From positions 1,612,001 through 1,676,000 of the forward strand of contig NC_026501.1 in assembly GCF_000182925.2 (NCBI RefSeq): a stretch of DNA of 64,000 nt, read 5' to 3'. Shown here in pieces: positions 42,888-54,760 of this stretch. Numbering within the stretch: the stretch's first letter is position 1; every line of letters begins with the position of its first letter. The translations under genes were made by a program, and so were the position numbers. Origin of the DNA: Neurospora crassa OR74A (lineage: Eukaryota; Ascomycota; Sordariomycetes; Sordariales; Sordariaceae). Below the pieces are notes generated by a model. The model made no database searches. It was not told the origin of the DNA and saw only the letters and a program-made list of their open reading frames with translations.

Positions 42888-45800
42888 GTTGGCGAGTGAT
42901 GAAAGAGAGTGTCCGGATAGGGCGGCTTTATAGTCGCGGTAACGGGAAACGTTGGTCGGATGACGAAGCACACCTTACTTGGTCTGATCCAACAAGGGCA
43001 TACCAGATCCCCCAAATTAAAGATTAGAAGCGTTAGGTGATGGTGAGGTGGCCATCGGTGAAGAATCGAGAGAGGACCAGATAATGTTAATGGCAAAAAC
43101 GAGAAGACAAAATCGAGGAACGATTCAGCGCTCGGGAGGGGAGGCTCGGGAATATATGATGGACCTGGACCGGTACCAGCAATGAATGGTAAGGTATTCG
43201 GAACTCGGAAAGGTGTCGGAAAGAGTTGTCAGAGTCGTCTCGAGGTCCCAAAGGCGATGATACGGAAAGTATTCAGGTAATTGTGATCCCTTTAACGGTG
43301 AAAATGGTCCATTTTGTGCCAAGACCAAATCTGGCCAATCGGTTGGTCTTATTTTATCCACCTCTACATCTGTGCCCATGCAGCTACCTCGATTTCACCA
43401 GCTTTTGCAGCACTTTTATCACTGCAGAAAAATTGAGGGCGGGTGTGGAGTAGTCAGGGGTATACTCGACCAATACATTCTCAGTATCTGCTGGCTAACG
43501 CTGCTTGGCTGCATCAGCAAAGTCGCTAAGTACCGTAAGTCTCCAAAGTCTTGGCACAAAATGGACCATTTTCACCGTTAAAGGGATGAATGAACGTTTA
43601 ATCCATGCAGTAAGACGAATTGGCAAGCTGCAGAATTCGTCCGCCTAGGTCGCAGCAAGTCGCCAGCCGCTATCGTTCGGCAGAATCCACCCGTGACTCT
43701 CTGAACCGTGATGGCGGGCTCAAGGTATAAGCTTGATTGGAAGACCTCAATAGTTCCCCCTTTTTCTTGTGTGGAGATGGTGATCGAAGGTTGCAGTCAA
43801 CAGGAACGTCAACGCCTCGAAGACAGGCCAGTCAAGAGCCAATGGCGCACAGTAACGTCAAGATGTTCTGATGACTGTCAGTGGCCGGGCAAAAAGTCGG
43901 ATGGTCATGGCGATGCGAAAAAGGCTTGATAGGTACCAAGCTCAGCGGTTGATCGGCCTTTAATATTGGCCAGCCAGGGTCCTGGTGTGGGATCTCCCCC
44001 CTGCGCCTCTTAGTCCCGTCGAATCCCCCCGGCCGTCGCTCATGCTTGCCCGTCACACAGTAGCGTCGACCATCAACGGCACCCACACGGCAGATGAGCA
44101 CCACGGGGTGTCTGCAGAGCTTTTGGGAATCCAGAAACCGAGGCTAGAGACATGTTGATGAAAGAAACCAAGGCTAAAGAAGTTCTCGATGGCCATGGTA
44201 GAAGAGCATGTAGACCAAAAGTGGGTATGAAAGGGGAAAGGGGCATGCGAAAGTCGTTGGTTCGAGCTTGCAGATGTTTCTGAGATGCATGTCTCGCAAG
44301 TAACCGCACACCCATACTTTGTACAGATGTATGTACATAGTAGTATACGAACAGAGAGCATGGATGGCGGTACATCCCGCTCGAAAGCTTCCTAGCGAGC
44401 TAGGTGACATGACGCCTGTAAATCCAGACGTATGTATGGGGTCGTTGCTCGAACTGGCTTCAAGACAAGCAGATGACAGCACATGGTATGCGGTCTCGAT
44501 ACGGTAGCCACAGCCGTCTATCTGCCTTCTCAAGCCCACGTCGACAACAAACGGCACTTGTTGTTGTTGTTGTTGTTGTGTGGCATAAGATGGTGAGAGC
44601 GTGTAACGGTGAGAGTCAGCATGAGACGCGGGGAAGCGTTCCCGGTAGAGGCACTGTCGGGCAATGACAAGAAAGCTTATCAACCCCCTCTTGGTCTATA
44701 CGAGACGGTTGCCGTAGAAAGGCTCTTCCTTCATGATGTTGTCTTGGTCCTCTTGGTGGAAGAGACGGGCCGCCAATGTTTGCTGGAAGTGAAGCATCCG
44801 ACTGTGACTGTGACTGCCATCCACTGCTTGCATACTTGCTCGAAGCGAACTGACATCAACAGCAAGTCAACACCAACTGGGAATGGCTCCGTCCAGCCCG
44901 CCCCCACGGCAGCCCCCCAACGGGACACTGTACGTGTACGCCGCACCCGGACTGTACACTAGTCCCAGGCCTGGGCTGCCAGGGCACAACCCGACAGCAC
45001 AGTACACTAAGGCAGGCACAGCGGCCCCGCTGCGTTGCCATGCCACGGCCGCAGTTGGGTCGCTTCCATCAATTCCTTTCCACAAAGCAGCAGCATGTGT
45101 TGGTTCCTCCGTCATTGGAGTCTGGCCGCTCACAGGAGCACAGCAGCTGTGGAAGCAGGCAAGGCAGGATGCAAGACACTGGTGGCCGGTGTGTGAACAC
45201 GGTACGCGTACGGCAGGAAAAAGAAAAAATAAGGAAAATAGGAGTGCAACCTTGGGTGCTCAGGATTGGTGAGAGGAACGACAACCTGATTGGAGATGAT
45301 GCGTGATGAAGGAAATTGTTCGATGGCGAATCAACGGCCACAGATGGCAGGTCCAGTTCAGTCATCCAAGTTGACTTGAAAGGGTAGCGGAGCCGAGTCC
45401 TTCATGGAATGCGGGTTCCCACGAGGTCCACATCTCATCCCCGAGCACATCACTTCGCGGAAGGAACCTAGCCCAGGCGGGCATGAATGGGGCCAACACC
45501 ATCTGTGGGCGGCAATACAACGTTGCTGATTGGCTGGAAACACTTCATCATCGTCAAACACTACCGACAACCCTGACCCTCGCTCACTGTCCTCCATCCA
45601 CAATCAGTTCCTCCATCAATCAACCTCACTCCAGTCGTCCTATACAGTGTACTTGTAGGAAGCAAACATCAACAGAAGCACGGTAGACGACGCTCGCCAT
45701 ACGCCAGCGGAAAGAAATTATCGCCCATTCGATCAGGAATGCTCGACGACATGCGGAAAACGTCATGACGATCTCTCGGGTCTTGCACCTGTGTATGTAC

Positions 45801-46210
45801 GCAGCACAAGGCGAACCCAACAATGGCTCGGCTAAAACTCTGTAAACCGTCACCGTTGCAGTCGAATTCTTCGTTTACATGAATCATGCTGTGGATAGAT
45901 ACTACCTGCCTGAAAGGAGCGGCCTAAAGGAACCGACGGCGAACTGACCATCTTCGAAGCTATCCATCGCAGCTTGTAGCACGGTACTGCAACAACGACG
46001 GACAAGTGCGAGATTCGTCGCTGGAAGTTGCAAGACCCTACCATACTTTCATGCTACCGGTCACTACCCATACACACTAGTCTATGTAAAACATTTCTTG
46101 GGTTTCCGTCTCCATGCCACCACCACCACCGAATCTCGGCCGCGTAATGGGCCGGCCGGCCGGCCGAACTTGCAATCATCCATCCAGGCATGAATATCGT
46201 TTCAGCTCAT
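42888..46210. other. 3.3-kb gene-free region containing an inverted-repeat element
   Basis: Between the ferric reductase start and the 3' end of the FAD oxidoreductase gene, both on minus. Open frames are short and featureless. It contains the 302-bp element at 43286-43587, a TTG run at about 44560-44579 and a GGCC palindromic run near 46148-46163. The first kilobase should be the ferric reductase promoter. Confidence 0.45.
43286..43587. mobile_element. candidate MITE with perfect 40-bp terminal inverted repeats
   Basis: Arm 1 at 43286-43325 (starting ATCCCTTTAACGGTG) is the exact reverse complement of arm 2 at 43548-43587, with 222 bp of unique sequence between them and mismatches immediately outside on both sides. 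There is no open frame for a transposase. I see no clear target-site duplication next to the arms (GTG before, GAA after). At 302 bp it lies under the size usually needed for RIP, which fits its intact arms. It sits 0.4-0.7 kb upstream of the ferric reductase start. Alternative: a regulatory or structural inverted repeat unrelated to transposition. Confidence 0.6.
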
Positions 46211-47572
46211 CTACACATGAACCGCCTTCCCAACAACCTTGTCGTCAAATGCCAAGGCACTGATATCTGCGCTCAGCGGCCGTCCCTGGACTAACTCACT
46301 CACCACAATGCCTGTGCCCAAGCTCATGCTGATCCCCCACGGCCCATGGCCGGTTGCCAGGAACACTCCTCCCTCCGCGCCGGGCTTCGTCCGAATTCCG
46401 CCTCCGAGGTGCTCATCCGGCACCCTCGCAACAATAGGCAGTCCCCACGGCGTCACCGGCCGGAAGCACAAGCCCTCTCTCACCACCTCTAGATCGTCCT
46501 CTCCATCATCCCCTGACCCCAGCAGTTCCCTAGCCGCCTGCTTGACCAAGTCTATAGACCCGGTTTGCACCGTCGAACCCTCCGCTACGCTCGGCAGCGG
46601 CACCGCCGCCGAGTTCAAACCCGCAAAGTAGATCTGCCCGTCCACTCTTGAAAAAATCTCCGGGGAAAAAGCGGCATGGCTCGTGTAAACCGCATGGCAT
46701 CCTTCCCCATCCACAGCACCTGCCCATCTCGGGCTCTTGACAACCAGCGAATGGCCAGCCAGGCTGGTCACCGGCAACCTCTTGACCGTCTCCGAAGTAG
46801 CCCCAAATAGCTTCTCCCACACCTGCCCGCTCCAGCACCCCGCCGTGATGATGATCCTCGAACATTTAACCTCCCTCTCCTCCCCCGTCATAACATCCTT
46901 CAATTGCACACCCCTAATCACCCCCTCACCATCTCTCAACACCTCCACCGCCTCCGTCCCCTTCGAAACCTTCACCCCCTTCCCCTCCGCCTCCCCCAAC
47001 AAAAACCGACAAAGCCTCTCCGGCTCCAACTGCGCCGTGTCCCCCTCCCCGCCAATGATCTCCACATCATCGCCCTCCCGCCTCCTCAACCAAGCTGGCG
47101 TCTTCTCCTTCAGATCCTCTACACTCACCACCGGCACCTTTTCCTTGTTGTCTCCAAGCGCCGCCTCCGCCCGGCTCGTCCCGCTGCGCAACCAATCGTC
47201 CCCTCGTTTCTTGACGCCCTTGTCGACGGCAGCGGCCGAGTATCCCAGCGAGGTAGAAGGGGCATAAGACCAATTGCGTCGACCGTCGTGGGCGGAGGCC
47301 AGACGGGCGTGCTCGGCGAAGGAGAGGGCGCCCAGCGAGGAGACTTCGGCAGCGAACCAGTTGCGGGCGAGAAAGCCACCGGCGAAGCCCGAGGCGGACC
47401 AGAAGAGGGAGGGGGAGGGGTCGACCAAATGAATTTCGGATGGGGGAGAAGGGGAGGAGGGCTGGGAAGAGGAAAGAGAGAGGTAGTAGGCGGTTGAAAC
47501 GCCGATGATGCCGGCGCCGAGGATTACCGTTCCGGCACTGGTGCTGGTGGTGGTTGTAGTTGTGGAAGACAT
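46211..47572 (-). CDS. FAD-dependent oxidoreductase, DAO family (Tda3-like)
   Basis: Intronless, 453 aa, in the D-amino-acid-oxidase superfamily. A Thr/Ser-rich leader of 14 residues precedes the dinucleotide-binding motif VILGAGIIGVSTAYYL (about residues 16-31); the second strand ends in IHLVDPSPS. SASGFAGGFLARNW is a conserved FAD-contact segment in the Tda3-like group. A middle substrate domain is followed by VFLATGHGPWGISMSLGTG near the C-terminus, the second FAD motif. Yeast Tda3 is a putative oxidoreductase linked to endosome function; the substrate is unknown. It diverges from the short-chain dehydrogenase at 48.7 kb. High GC and C-rich third positions, as in well-expressed Neurospora genes. 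Confidence 0.87.
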   Translation of the reverse strand: MSSTTTTTTSTSAGTVILGAGIIGVSTAYYLSLSSSQPSSPSPPSEIHLVDPSPSLFWSASGFAGGFLARNWFAAEVSSLGALSFAEHARLASAHDGRRNWSYAPSTSLGYSAAAVDKGVKKRGDDWLRSGTSRAEAALGDNKEKVPVVSVEDLKEKTPAWLRRREGDDVEIIGGEGDTAQLEPERLCRFLLGEAEGKGVKVSKGTEAVEVLRDGEGVIRGVQLKDVMTGEEREVKCSRIIITAGCWSGQVWEKLFGATSETVKRLPVTSLAGHSLVVKSPRWAGAVDGEGCHAVYTSHAAFSPEIFSRVDGQIYFAGLNSAAVPLPSVAEGSTVQTGSIDLVKQAARELLGSGDDGEDDLEVVREGLCFRPVTPWGLPIVARVPDEHLGGGIRTKPGAEGGVFLATGHGPWGISMSLGTGIVVSELVQGRPLSADISALAFDDKVVGKAVHV

Positions 47573-48725
47573 TGTGACGTTCGGATGGTGAAATGTACAG
47601 GGCTCTTTCTGAGTGTAGGTGCCGATGGGTTATAGGTAGCTTTGCTGGTGGTAGATGTGGGTAGATGGAGACAGCTTCTGAGGCATCCGCAGCGTCAAGG
47701 AATCATTCGGGCGTTCGGCCTCTTGATGGACTTGGGTAGATCTCAGTCAACCAATTCAAGAGTCAAGAGATATCTGGTCCGGTCAGCATCGCCTAGATAT
47801 ATGGACTTCCCTTTTCGTAGGCTATTTAGTCAAACCCTTATCATGTCCTACAATTGGACATCGGAATGAGGGGGAGACCGCGCCCTTCGTGTCATTCTCG
47901 ACCCCGGAGCCCCAGACTTGGCGAGACTAGCTCCGGGGCTATCACCAGTATGCATGTTGATAACTTGATGTGAGCAATCTGTCTGAAAAACACACAAAGA
48001 TAGGGTGTAACGCTCTTCACAATGGAGAAGCATGTGTTCCGTCGGGTTGTCTCCTTCCCATTACCTACAAAGTTGAAGGACCCAAAGCAAACAGCCTCTT
48101 TAAAATGAATAGAGACTACAGAGACAAGTTGAAGAACACTCTCGCATCGCAAATACTCGCAGGCTCAAAATTGATTGGCAATGCTCTCATTGCAGGAAGA
48201 CATGCGCCAGCAAGCACAATCATGGTGCCGCAGTGTCGGTTCGTCTGAAAATGAAAGAGGTCACCCAACTGCCCACAATGATTCACCCACTGCGCCAGTG
48301 CAAGCTCTGCATTTGCCCTGTAAGAAGCAACGAAACCAGATTGATTGTCAGGATCCCAAAAGATCCCCCCTCTGGTACATCGCCATCAGCGTTTCCGGCT
48401 CTGGAGGGAATGCCATTAAGTCATAATGAACATCCCTAGAAAGTCCCCGTTGTTGTGTTCCCGATACGTAATCCGGAATTCGGCCGGGTATCCATCTGCC
48501 CCGCAATCGGGTTGCCGGGGATTGTGGTGGGGTTCACAGGCTTCACCTTTTGTTGCAGTTGGTCCAAGAGCAAGGCGTCACCACATGAAATCTCTGACTT
48601 CACGAAAAGCACAACAAGAACAAGCTCCCCGGGTTTCCAAGGAGAACAACGACAACAGCCGCAACTATTACCAGCAAACCAAACATCGAAGCGCATCTAT
48701 AGCAAGCTATACACGACTTGACGCG
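47573..48725. other. divergent promoter, FAD oxidoreductase and SDR genes
   Basis: About 1.15 kb between divergent starts. A frame runs in phase with the SDR start from 48426, but without a conserved N-terminus, so it is treated as leader. No other feature is seen. Confidence 0.4.
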
Positions 48726-49616
48726 ATGTCAGAGCCCAAAGTCATCATTGTCACCGGCGGCAGCAAGGGCATTGGCCTCGCTGTCGTGCAGGACCTACTG
48801 AAAGCCTCCCACAAGGTTGTCCTTGTTGCCAGGACGCCAGTCAGCGAGCTCGCGAAGGATTATCCAGGCCAGGTCACATTTCTGGCTGCCGATATGACAG
48901 TATCTGATGTGAGTTGCGATCACAACCATATTGGGACATCGCAGAATGTAATATGATGGAAAACCAAATGGATATTAACGTATCTAAGACTGCACACCGA
49001 GCTGTAGAGCTCGCTCTGATCTCTTACGGAAAGCTTGACGCCGTTGTTGTCAACCATGGAGTACTCACTCCCATCACTCGCCTAGCCGATGCTTCCATCG
49101 AGGACTGGAAGAGTCACTACGATGTAAACGTCTTCAGTGCCCTTTCCATTGTGAGCTTTACACCCCTAGACCAATGCGATCAAATAACAGGGCTAACACA
49201 ATGGTCAGGTCAAAGAAGCCATCCCCCATCTGCGAGCCACCAAGGGCAAGATCATCTTCGTATCCTCGGGCGCCGCTATTAAGGCATATGCCGCTTGGGG
49301 AGCGTACGGCTCTTCCAAGGCCGCGTTAAACTCAATCTGCCGCCACGTCGCCGTGGAGGAGCCAGACATCACAGCAGTGGCAGTCAGCCCAGGACGGGTT
49401 GATACTGACATGCAAAAGGAGCTACGCGAGAAGGGCCAAGGTGTCATGTCGGATAAGGAATACGCTGACTTTGTCTCGGCCTTCGAGGAAGGTCAGCTCA
49501 ACAAGCCCGAGTGGCCTGCCCAGGTCATCGCGAAACTGTCACTTGACGCCAAGTCTGATCTGTCAGGTAAATACGTCGCGTGGAACGGCCCAGAGGTTGC
49601 CGAGTATCGCGAGTAG
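48726..49616 (+). CDS. short-chain dehydrogenase/reductase (SDR)
   Basis: Exons 48726-48908, 48989-49150 and 49209-49616 give 250 aa, typical for classical SDRs. NAD(P)-dependent oxidoreductase with a Rossmann fold: cofactor motif TGGSKGIG (about residues 10-17), VNHG in the place of the usual NNAG, catalytic Ser in FVSSGAA, and YGSSK with catalytic Tyr and Lys. SPGRVDTDM follows. The C-terminal WPAQVIAKLSL and GKYVAWNGPE resemble yeast Irc24/YIR035C-type (benzil or sepiapterin reductase-like) enzymes. ATG 48726 is chosen because MSEPKVIIVTGG is the normal spacing to the Gly motif. Introns of 80 and 58 nt keep phase 0. The substrate is unknown; the usual role of such enzymes is carbonyl reduction in the cytosol. 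Confidence 0.9.
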
Positions 49617-51311
49617 CAATAAGGTATCTAAGGCAACTTTTGTCTAGTCAGTAACCATATCCAGAAAAAAGTTATGAAGACATGAAAAGACAGTGATGGG
49701 GCAATAATCAGTCGAAAGATGAAAAGGCTGTACATGTATCTACATAAAGATTCAGGACTAGCATGGAATGTAAGTTGATTCATCAGATTGCCGTGCTTTC
49801 TTTTTTTTTTTTTTTTTTCAGTGCTCGTGCTTGAAAAAAAATGGTACCTACTATGTCAAGTCTTCACTAAAGCGCAAGCGGCATTCCTACCTCCATGGAC
49901 AAACTGCTGGAGGATGGATCAAGTGATGCCACATCATTGATAGGAAGCCGTTGCGCAAAAGCATGAGCGTCTGTACTCATCCGGGTCTGCACCAGGGCAT
50001 TAGTCGTCGATGACACGTTGAAGTCGGCGCGTCGACGAGATTTAGTTAAGTCGAGATGGTTCAGGAAAGTTGTGTCCGTCATGAAGTGTCGGAATTGGAA
50101 TGAAAAGTACAAAGCATCATGTTGTCGGCTCGAAAGTAATCCATGTGGTACAAGACCGCAGGAAAACGGCATACCTGATTATGGTAACCATTGCTGGACA
50201 CTGGGAGAAACTGTTAGCAAATTTGCTGACGAGATTGAAACTCCAGAACACACAAAAACACAGTAGTTCGTTTTCGATCAGTAGTGACGTTTGGCTTGTC
50301 GGTGTCTATCACCATAATTGTGTATGATAGGGGCGACACGAATAATCTCCTCATAGAAACACAAAACCACTGCGTTCTTGTGCTGGCGGGGAGAAGGGGA
50401 AGGTGTTCTTACCTATCATGAACATTGCTCGGTGTAACAATGAGCGGTCCAGTCAAGTGATCCAGCATGGAAACAGTGCAGTTGCCTGCGTGCCCCAAAG
50501 GAAGCGCATGGTGTCGCGACTGAAAGAAAGTAGAAGGGTGAGGGAAGGAAACGCTGAAGAAAACAGAAGTTAACGACGCGATGGATGGACCCCAAATTTT
50601 CTCGAACGGAACAACGATTTCGGCGGCAGAAATTTATGGTGGGGTCCCAGGTCACAAGTGGAAGGGAGGAAGGTACGGGTCCACCGAGCCTTCACTGTTG
50701 CGAGTGGGCCAGAGCCTGATGATGACAGTGACACTTGGCATTCCTTCACCAGTTGCGACCAGGTGACCAAACTATTGACCTCACAAAGCTGAGAGGCGGG
50801 GGGTGTGCGGTTCCAAACGCGCGCCAGACGACTCGGACGATTCAGTTTGATTCACTCACACAGACAAACCTGGAATGATTGAGGAACTGTGGCTGGTGCG
50901 CCTCTATGTACGACTCCGCCACAAACCCATGGTTGCCCCTGTGCGCGCAATGAACCAGGGCCAATCGCCCAGTTGCCGTTGGCGGCAGCTTCCAGGCCAG
51001 CCGCACTTGGGGTTTGGAGTGAAGGGAGCGGTGCCAATGTGTGTGTATAAAGGCAACCATCCTCACCGTGGCACCTCCGAGCTCAAAGGGAGCTTCGGCT
51101 CCCTTGACCATCATGCCACTCGACCTCATAAAGACTTCAAAACACTTTGATTACACCGGCCGCATATCTTGAGAGTTATCACTCGCCCAGGCAGTTGGGG
51201 GGTTTTGCATCATCAGCCACATACCTAGTCGATATCCGACCCCTCGAGGCATCAATATACACCATCCCACGACGACCCACGTAGGAGGCTCTTGTTTATC
51301 CACCAGCCAAA
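49617..51311. other. intergenic, SDR gene to NC2-beta gene
   Basis: About 1.7 kb with a T tract at about 49800-49819. No supported gene; the short open frames have no features. It should hold the SDR 3' UTR and the NC2-beta promoter. Confidence 0.4.
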
Positions 51312-52605
51312 ATGTCCGATCACGAATTTGGAGGTCCGTTGTCGCTCTGTATAACCTTTTGTTATGTTTCTGTTTTCGTTTTTGTCGGGGGGTGCAGGGG
51401 TTCCTCGATGACCATTGCCCATTTGCTTGCACCTAGGCACGGTTGAGTTGGCCCAATGATGAAGCCACTCAGCCTTACACTCAAGTTGAGTGGAGTGAAT
51501 CTCCCTCATGAGTCCAAACCAACAACACTCCCTTTCATCCACTCCTTCTTCACTACCTATTGTTGAAATTCGAGTGAATAAGAAAAGGCATGCCACAATA
51601 TACTGCAGGGAAAAGTGTTATGTATATGAACAACATGTTCTTGTACGACAGCCCTCTCAACCCCTTCCTCAACCGAGAAATGTGGCGATCATTCAGCCAA
51701 GATGGACGAATATTCCGGATACCGTTATGCATACGCTTCGGAGCCATGGATCGTCTCTGGCTCTGGAGTCTCACCACCTCCGAGTAGCTTGCTTTTTGAT
51801 TCTTTCCTTTTCCTGGTTTATCATGTCTTTTTACTAACAAGGTTACTGTAGGCAATGATGATCTCTCACTCCCCAAGGGTACGTTAATTTTCAGTCAGGA
51901 TACTGGGATGCCGTATCATCGAGAGATGTGGTGGTGGAGGATAACGCCAAGCAGTTGGGGGAACCAAAGGCTACTTTTCGGCTTGGTGAGCTGGTAGAGA
52001 CGGTATCTTCTGGCTAAAGGAAGCCTATCCTCAAGCAAACGGAATATCGGATGGACCACCTTCACCAGGCAGAAAGAAGTCTTTACGTCTCGGGAGCTGC
52101 GCCAGTTGCTCAAGGTTGTGCAAGATTTCAAAGGGTAGGAGCTAACCTTCCACACAGCGACGGTTCAAAAGATTGTGAGCGAGATCCTCCCATCGTCGAC
52201 TGGCCTGTCATTCGCCAAGGAAGCACGGGATCTTCTTATTGATCTCTGCGTTGAGTTCATCTCGCTCGTATCGTCCGAGGCGAATGAGATTTCCGAGAAG
52301 GAGTCGAAAAAGACGATTGCTTGTGATCACATCACGCAGGCGCTCGAGCGGCTCGGTTTTGCCGACTACGTCCCCGCCGTCCTAGAGGCAGCTGCGGAGC
52401 ACAAGGAGGTCCAAAAGGTACTTAGAACGGTTATTATCTCCAGGTTCGGTTGTGTCTTTGTTTTCATTGGCGAAGCTAACACACATCAACACAACAGGGA
52501 CGAGAGAAGAAAGCAAACAAGTTCGAGCAGTCCGGCCTATCACTTGAAGAGCTCGAGCGAATCCAACGGGAGCAGTTTGCCGACGCCGCGGCGCGACATA
52601 CTTAA
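51312..52605 (+). CDS. ncb2: negative cofactor 2 subunit beta (Dr1/Ncb2), TBP-binding repressor
   Basis: Exons 51312-51333 (22 nt), 51852-51878 (27 nt), 52158-52417 and 52498-52605 give 138 aa, the usual fungal length. NC2-beta pairs with NC2-alpha by histone folds, clamps TBP on promoter DNA and blocks TFIIB entry. The spliced start MSDHEFGGNDDLSLPKATVQ is highly conserved and shows that both tiny exons are real. The histone fold follows: KIVSEILPSSTGLSFAKEAR, LIDLCVEFISLVSSEANEIS, KKTIACDHITQALERLGFAD. The C-terminal helix is GLSLEELERIQREQFADAA. The first intron is 518 nt and the second 279 nt, both long for this genome. Exon 1 ends in the non-canonical-looking but phase-correct donor GTCCGT. 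Confidence 0.92.
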
Positions 52606-53852
52606 GAGGGGGGCAAAGTCGCGGCGTTGCCGACGCTTGTGCGTCTACCAGTGCCCGAGCAACAGCCGAAATAGCGGATGGGGTCGCCTCGGAAGCAGTA
52701 GAGGCAGAAAAAGAAGAAGAAGGTGATGCATCAAGCCGATGCAGAGCAACAGCCGAAAAGTGGGAAGGGGCGGCCTCGGGAAGCAGCAGCAGCAGCAACC
52801 TCAAGCCGATACAGAACAGCTCATCTCATAGCGGAACCAGAAAGGAGAGGCCCGGCTACAAACGGTTGAGAAGGCGAAGCCGGTTGGGAATGAGGACCAC
52901 CAAGATCTGAGCGAGAGGAAGGAGGACAACAAAGAAAAAGGGAACAGTGACTGGGCTAGCTACATTTCTTGGCTAGTACGACCGGTGGAATTGCATATCA
53001 ATGAGCAAGAGGTGGTCACCATCAGTCGGAATGAGCAACCCAAGGTCTCGGCGGAACTCCTTCCGGACAGATAGTAAAGGTCCGGGTTTGCCTAACGAAG
53101 CTGAGGCGTGGGGAACAGCGATAGTTGAAATCTGGAAGCAAGTCGGTTGGTACTGAACAGTTGGAGGAAGAAGCGAAAGTAGAGAGAGAGAGAGAGAGCC
53201 TTGCATTTACGTGGTTTTAAGTTTGTGTTTGTTGAAGATCGGGGTTGGGAATTTAGTTGGTACGCGTTGTATTGGGTTGGAGGGCTCTTGGAGAAAGAGA
53301 AAACCCGATCAGGGGGTTCTGGATTATTCTTACTTGGATGTGCGCCTTACACATGGATAGGTGTGGTCAAACTTTGGGGTGTTCTCGGCGTCAAGTTGTC
53401 GGCATAACCTCCTTGTTTTCGTAGGAATATTCAGCGAGGGTTATGGTTAATTGGTTGCGAGCGGGACATGTATGGTGATCATATATGCTTGAGCATTATG
53501 AAGCTACCATATTTGGATTTGAAGAAGATGAGTCCGAGTCTGCATCCTCATCGCAACTGGGTGTCAACCATGACCAGCTTACCGAGCCTTTCCGGCTCCC
53601 AAATACCACCATTAGGACAAATTGAGGTTGAGAAACAAGAATAGACTTTCAAGCTGTAAGGGGTGCGCGTGCAGTATTTTACTTTTCATCTCATGATTAA
53701 CCAAAACGGCCCACGAGAACCGTTCATTGGAATCTAGGCGTATCTACAAGTGTCGTGGTGTGGCTTGGCTGGCTTTTTGGAGAAAAGCCATCCCATTCAT
53801 GCTGCTTCCGCAGCAATCTTCTCCATCATGACGATAACAGAGGTATAATAAT
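52606..53852. other. convergent intergenic region with a diverged direct repeat
   Basis: Between the 3' ends of NC2-beta and the small mitochondrial-protein gene. Two related stretches (52657-52706 and 52744-52795, both starting GAGCAACAGCCGAAA) repeat with a period of about 87 bp. A GA run lies at about 53180-53198. No gene is supported. Confidence 0.5.
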
Positions 53853-54760
53853 TTAGTAGCCTTCCTTGCCCCACTTGTTGTACTTCTCGTGGAGAGACTG
53901 CGGTAGAAATCGCTGTTAGTCAACCTGTTCTTTCTTCGCCCCCTCTTCCACATCGTGTGGCCTGTCTCTCGGTTTGAGGGACATGTGATATCAGGAGACG
54001 GGAGACCTGTTCGGGATCGTCGTGATTCGTACCTTGGGGAGGGTGACGTTGGGAACAACGACAACGTTGACGGCGCTGGGGGCATCCTTGGGGGCAGCAG
54101 AGGGATCACCGCCGGGGTGGTACTGGTACTTGCCAGCGCCCGAACCGGACTCCCAGGGCATGGAGTTCTTGGTCTGGGGAACGGCAGTCTCGGCGGTAGA
54201 GGCGGTAGGGTTGCGGGCTTTGGGCGTGGTGAACACAAGATGTTAGAGCCTTTGTTCGTATTTTCGCATCCTTCTCTAGATTGGGGACGAGATAAGCGAC
54301 ATACCGAAGTAGTAACCGGCACCAATGAAGGCGGCAACCATGACACCACCGAGGACCTATACTCAGAGCAACACGAACTCCCACGTTAGCTTCCAAGCTT
54401 GTTTGTTCGTCTTTGTCCTCCCCTCTTGTTCTGCGTGACCATTGCATCATATCCCGCTCCTCCTGCTGCAACACTCTAAACCCGCCGCGCGCGCGTTTTT
54501 GAAGCCTTTTCTCTCCATCCGTTCCCCCGGCCCGGCGCAAGAATCCAGCTCGCCCAAAGCTCCTGCGGAACCTCCCTTCCCGACTATTCGGTAAATCGAT
54601 GTGTTGAGGGAAAAGCGAGGCACGAGGTCCCCCTATTTGTTCAAATATCACGCACCAGAATCTCGGGGTTCTTCTTGGACTCGGTCTTGAGAGCCTCCTC
54701 ACCAGTCGTCATGCGACGGACGGTGGTGGAGAAAGCACGGCGGGCAATGAAGGAGGCCAT
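53853..54760 (-). CDS. small mitochondrial inner-membrane protein, unrecognised
   Basis: Minus-strand exons 54760-54656, 54356-54305, 54217-54033 and 53897-53853 give 128 aa with all phases in agreement. The N-terminus MASFIARRAFSTTVRRMTTG is a strong mitochondrial presequence (basic, amphipathic, RAFSTTVRR cleavage-like motif). One transmembrane helix follows (VLGGVMVAAFIGAGYYF). The remaining 65 residues are Pro/Ala-rich and likely face the intermembrane space, ending SLHEKYNKWGKEGY. This resembles conserved small fungal proteins of respiratory or scaffold complexes, but I cannot name a complex with confidence. Coding bias is strong (C-ending codons), suggesting high expression. Introns are 299, 87 and 135 nt. 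Confidence 0.8.

Noticed and set aside
44883-45272. 129-codon plus-strand frame upstream of the FAD oxidoreductase 3' end
   Set aside because: Low-complexity Pro/Gly/Thr composition without domain; overlapping frames occur on both strands; looks like chance in GC-rich DNA.
46148-46163. GGCC palindromic run
   Set aside because: Simple-sequence run of 16 bp; no other signal of a binding site or element.
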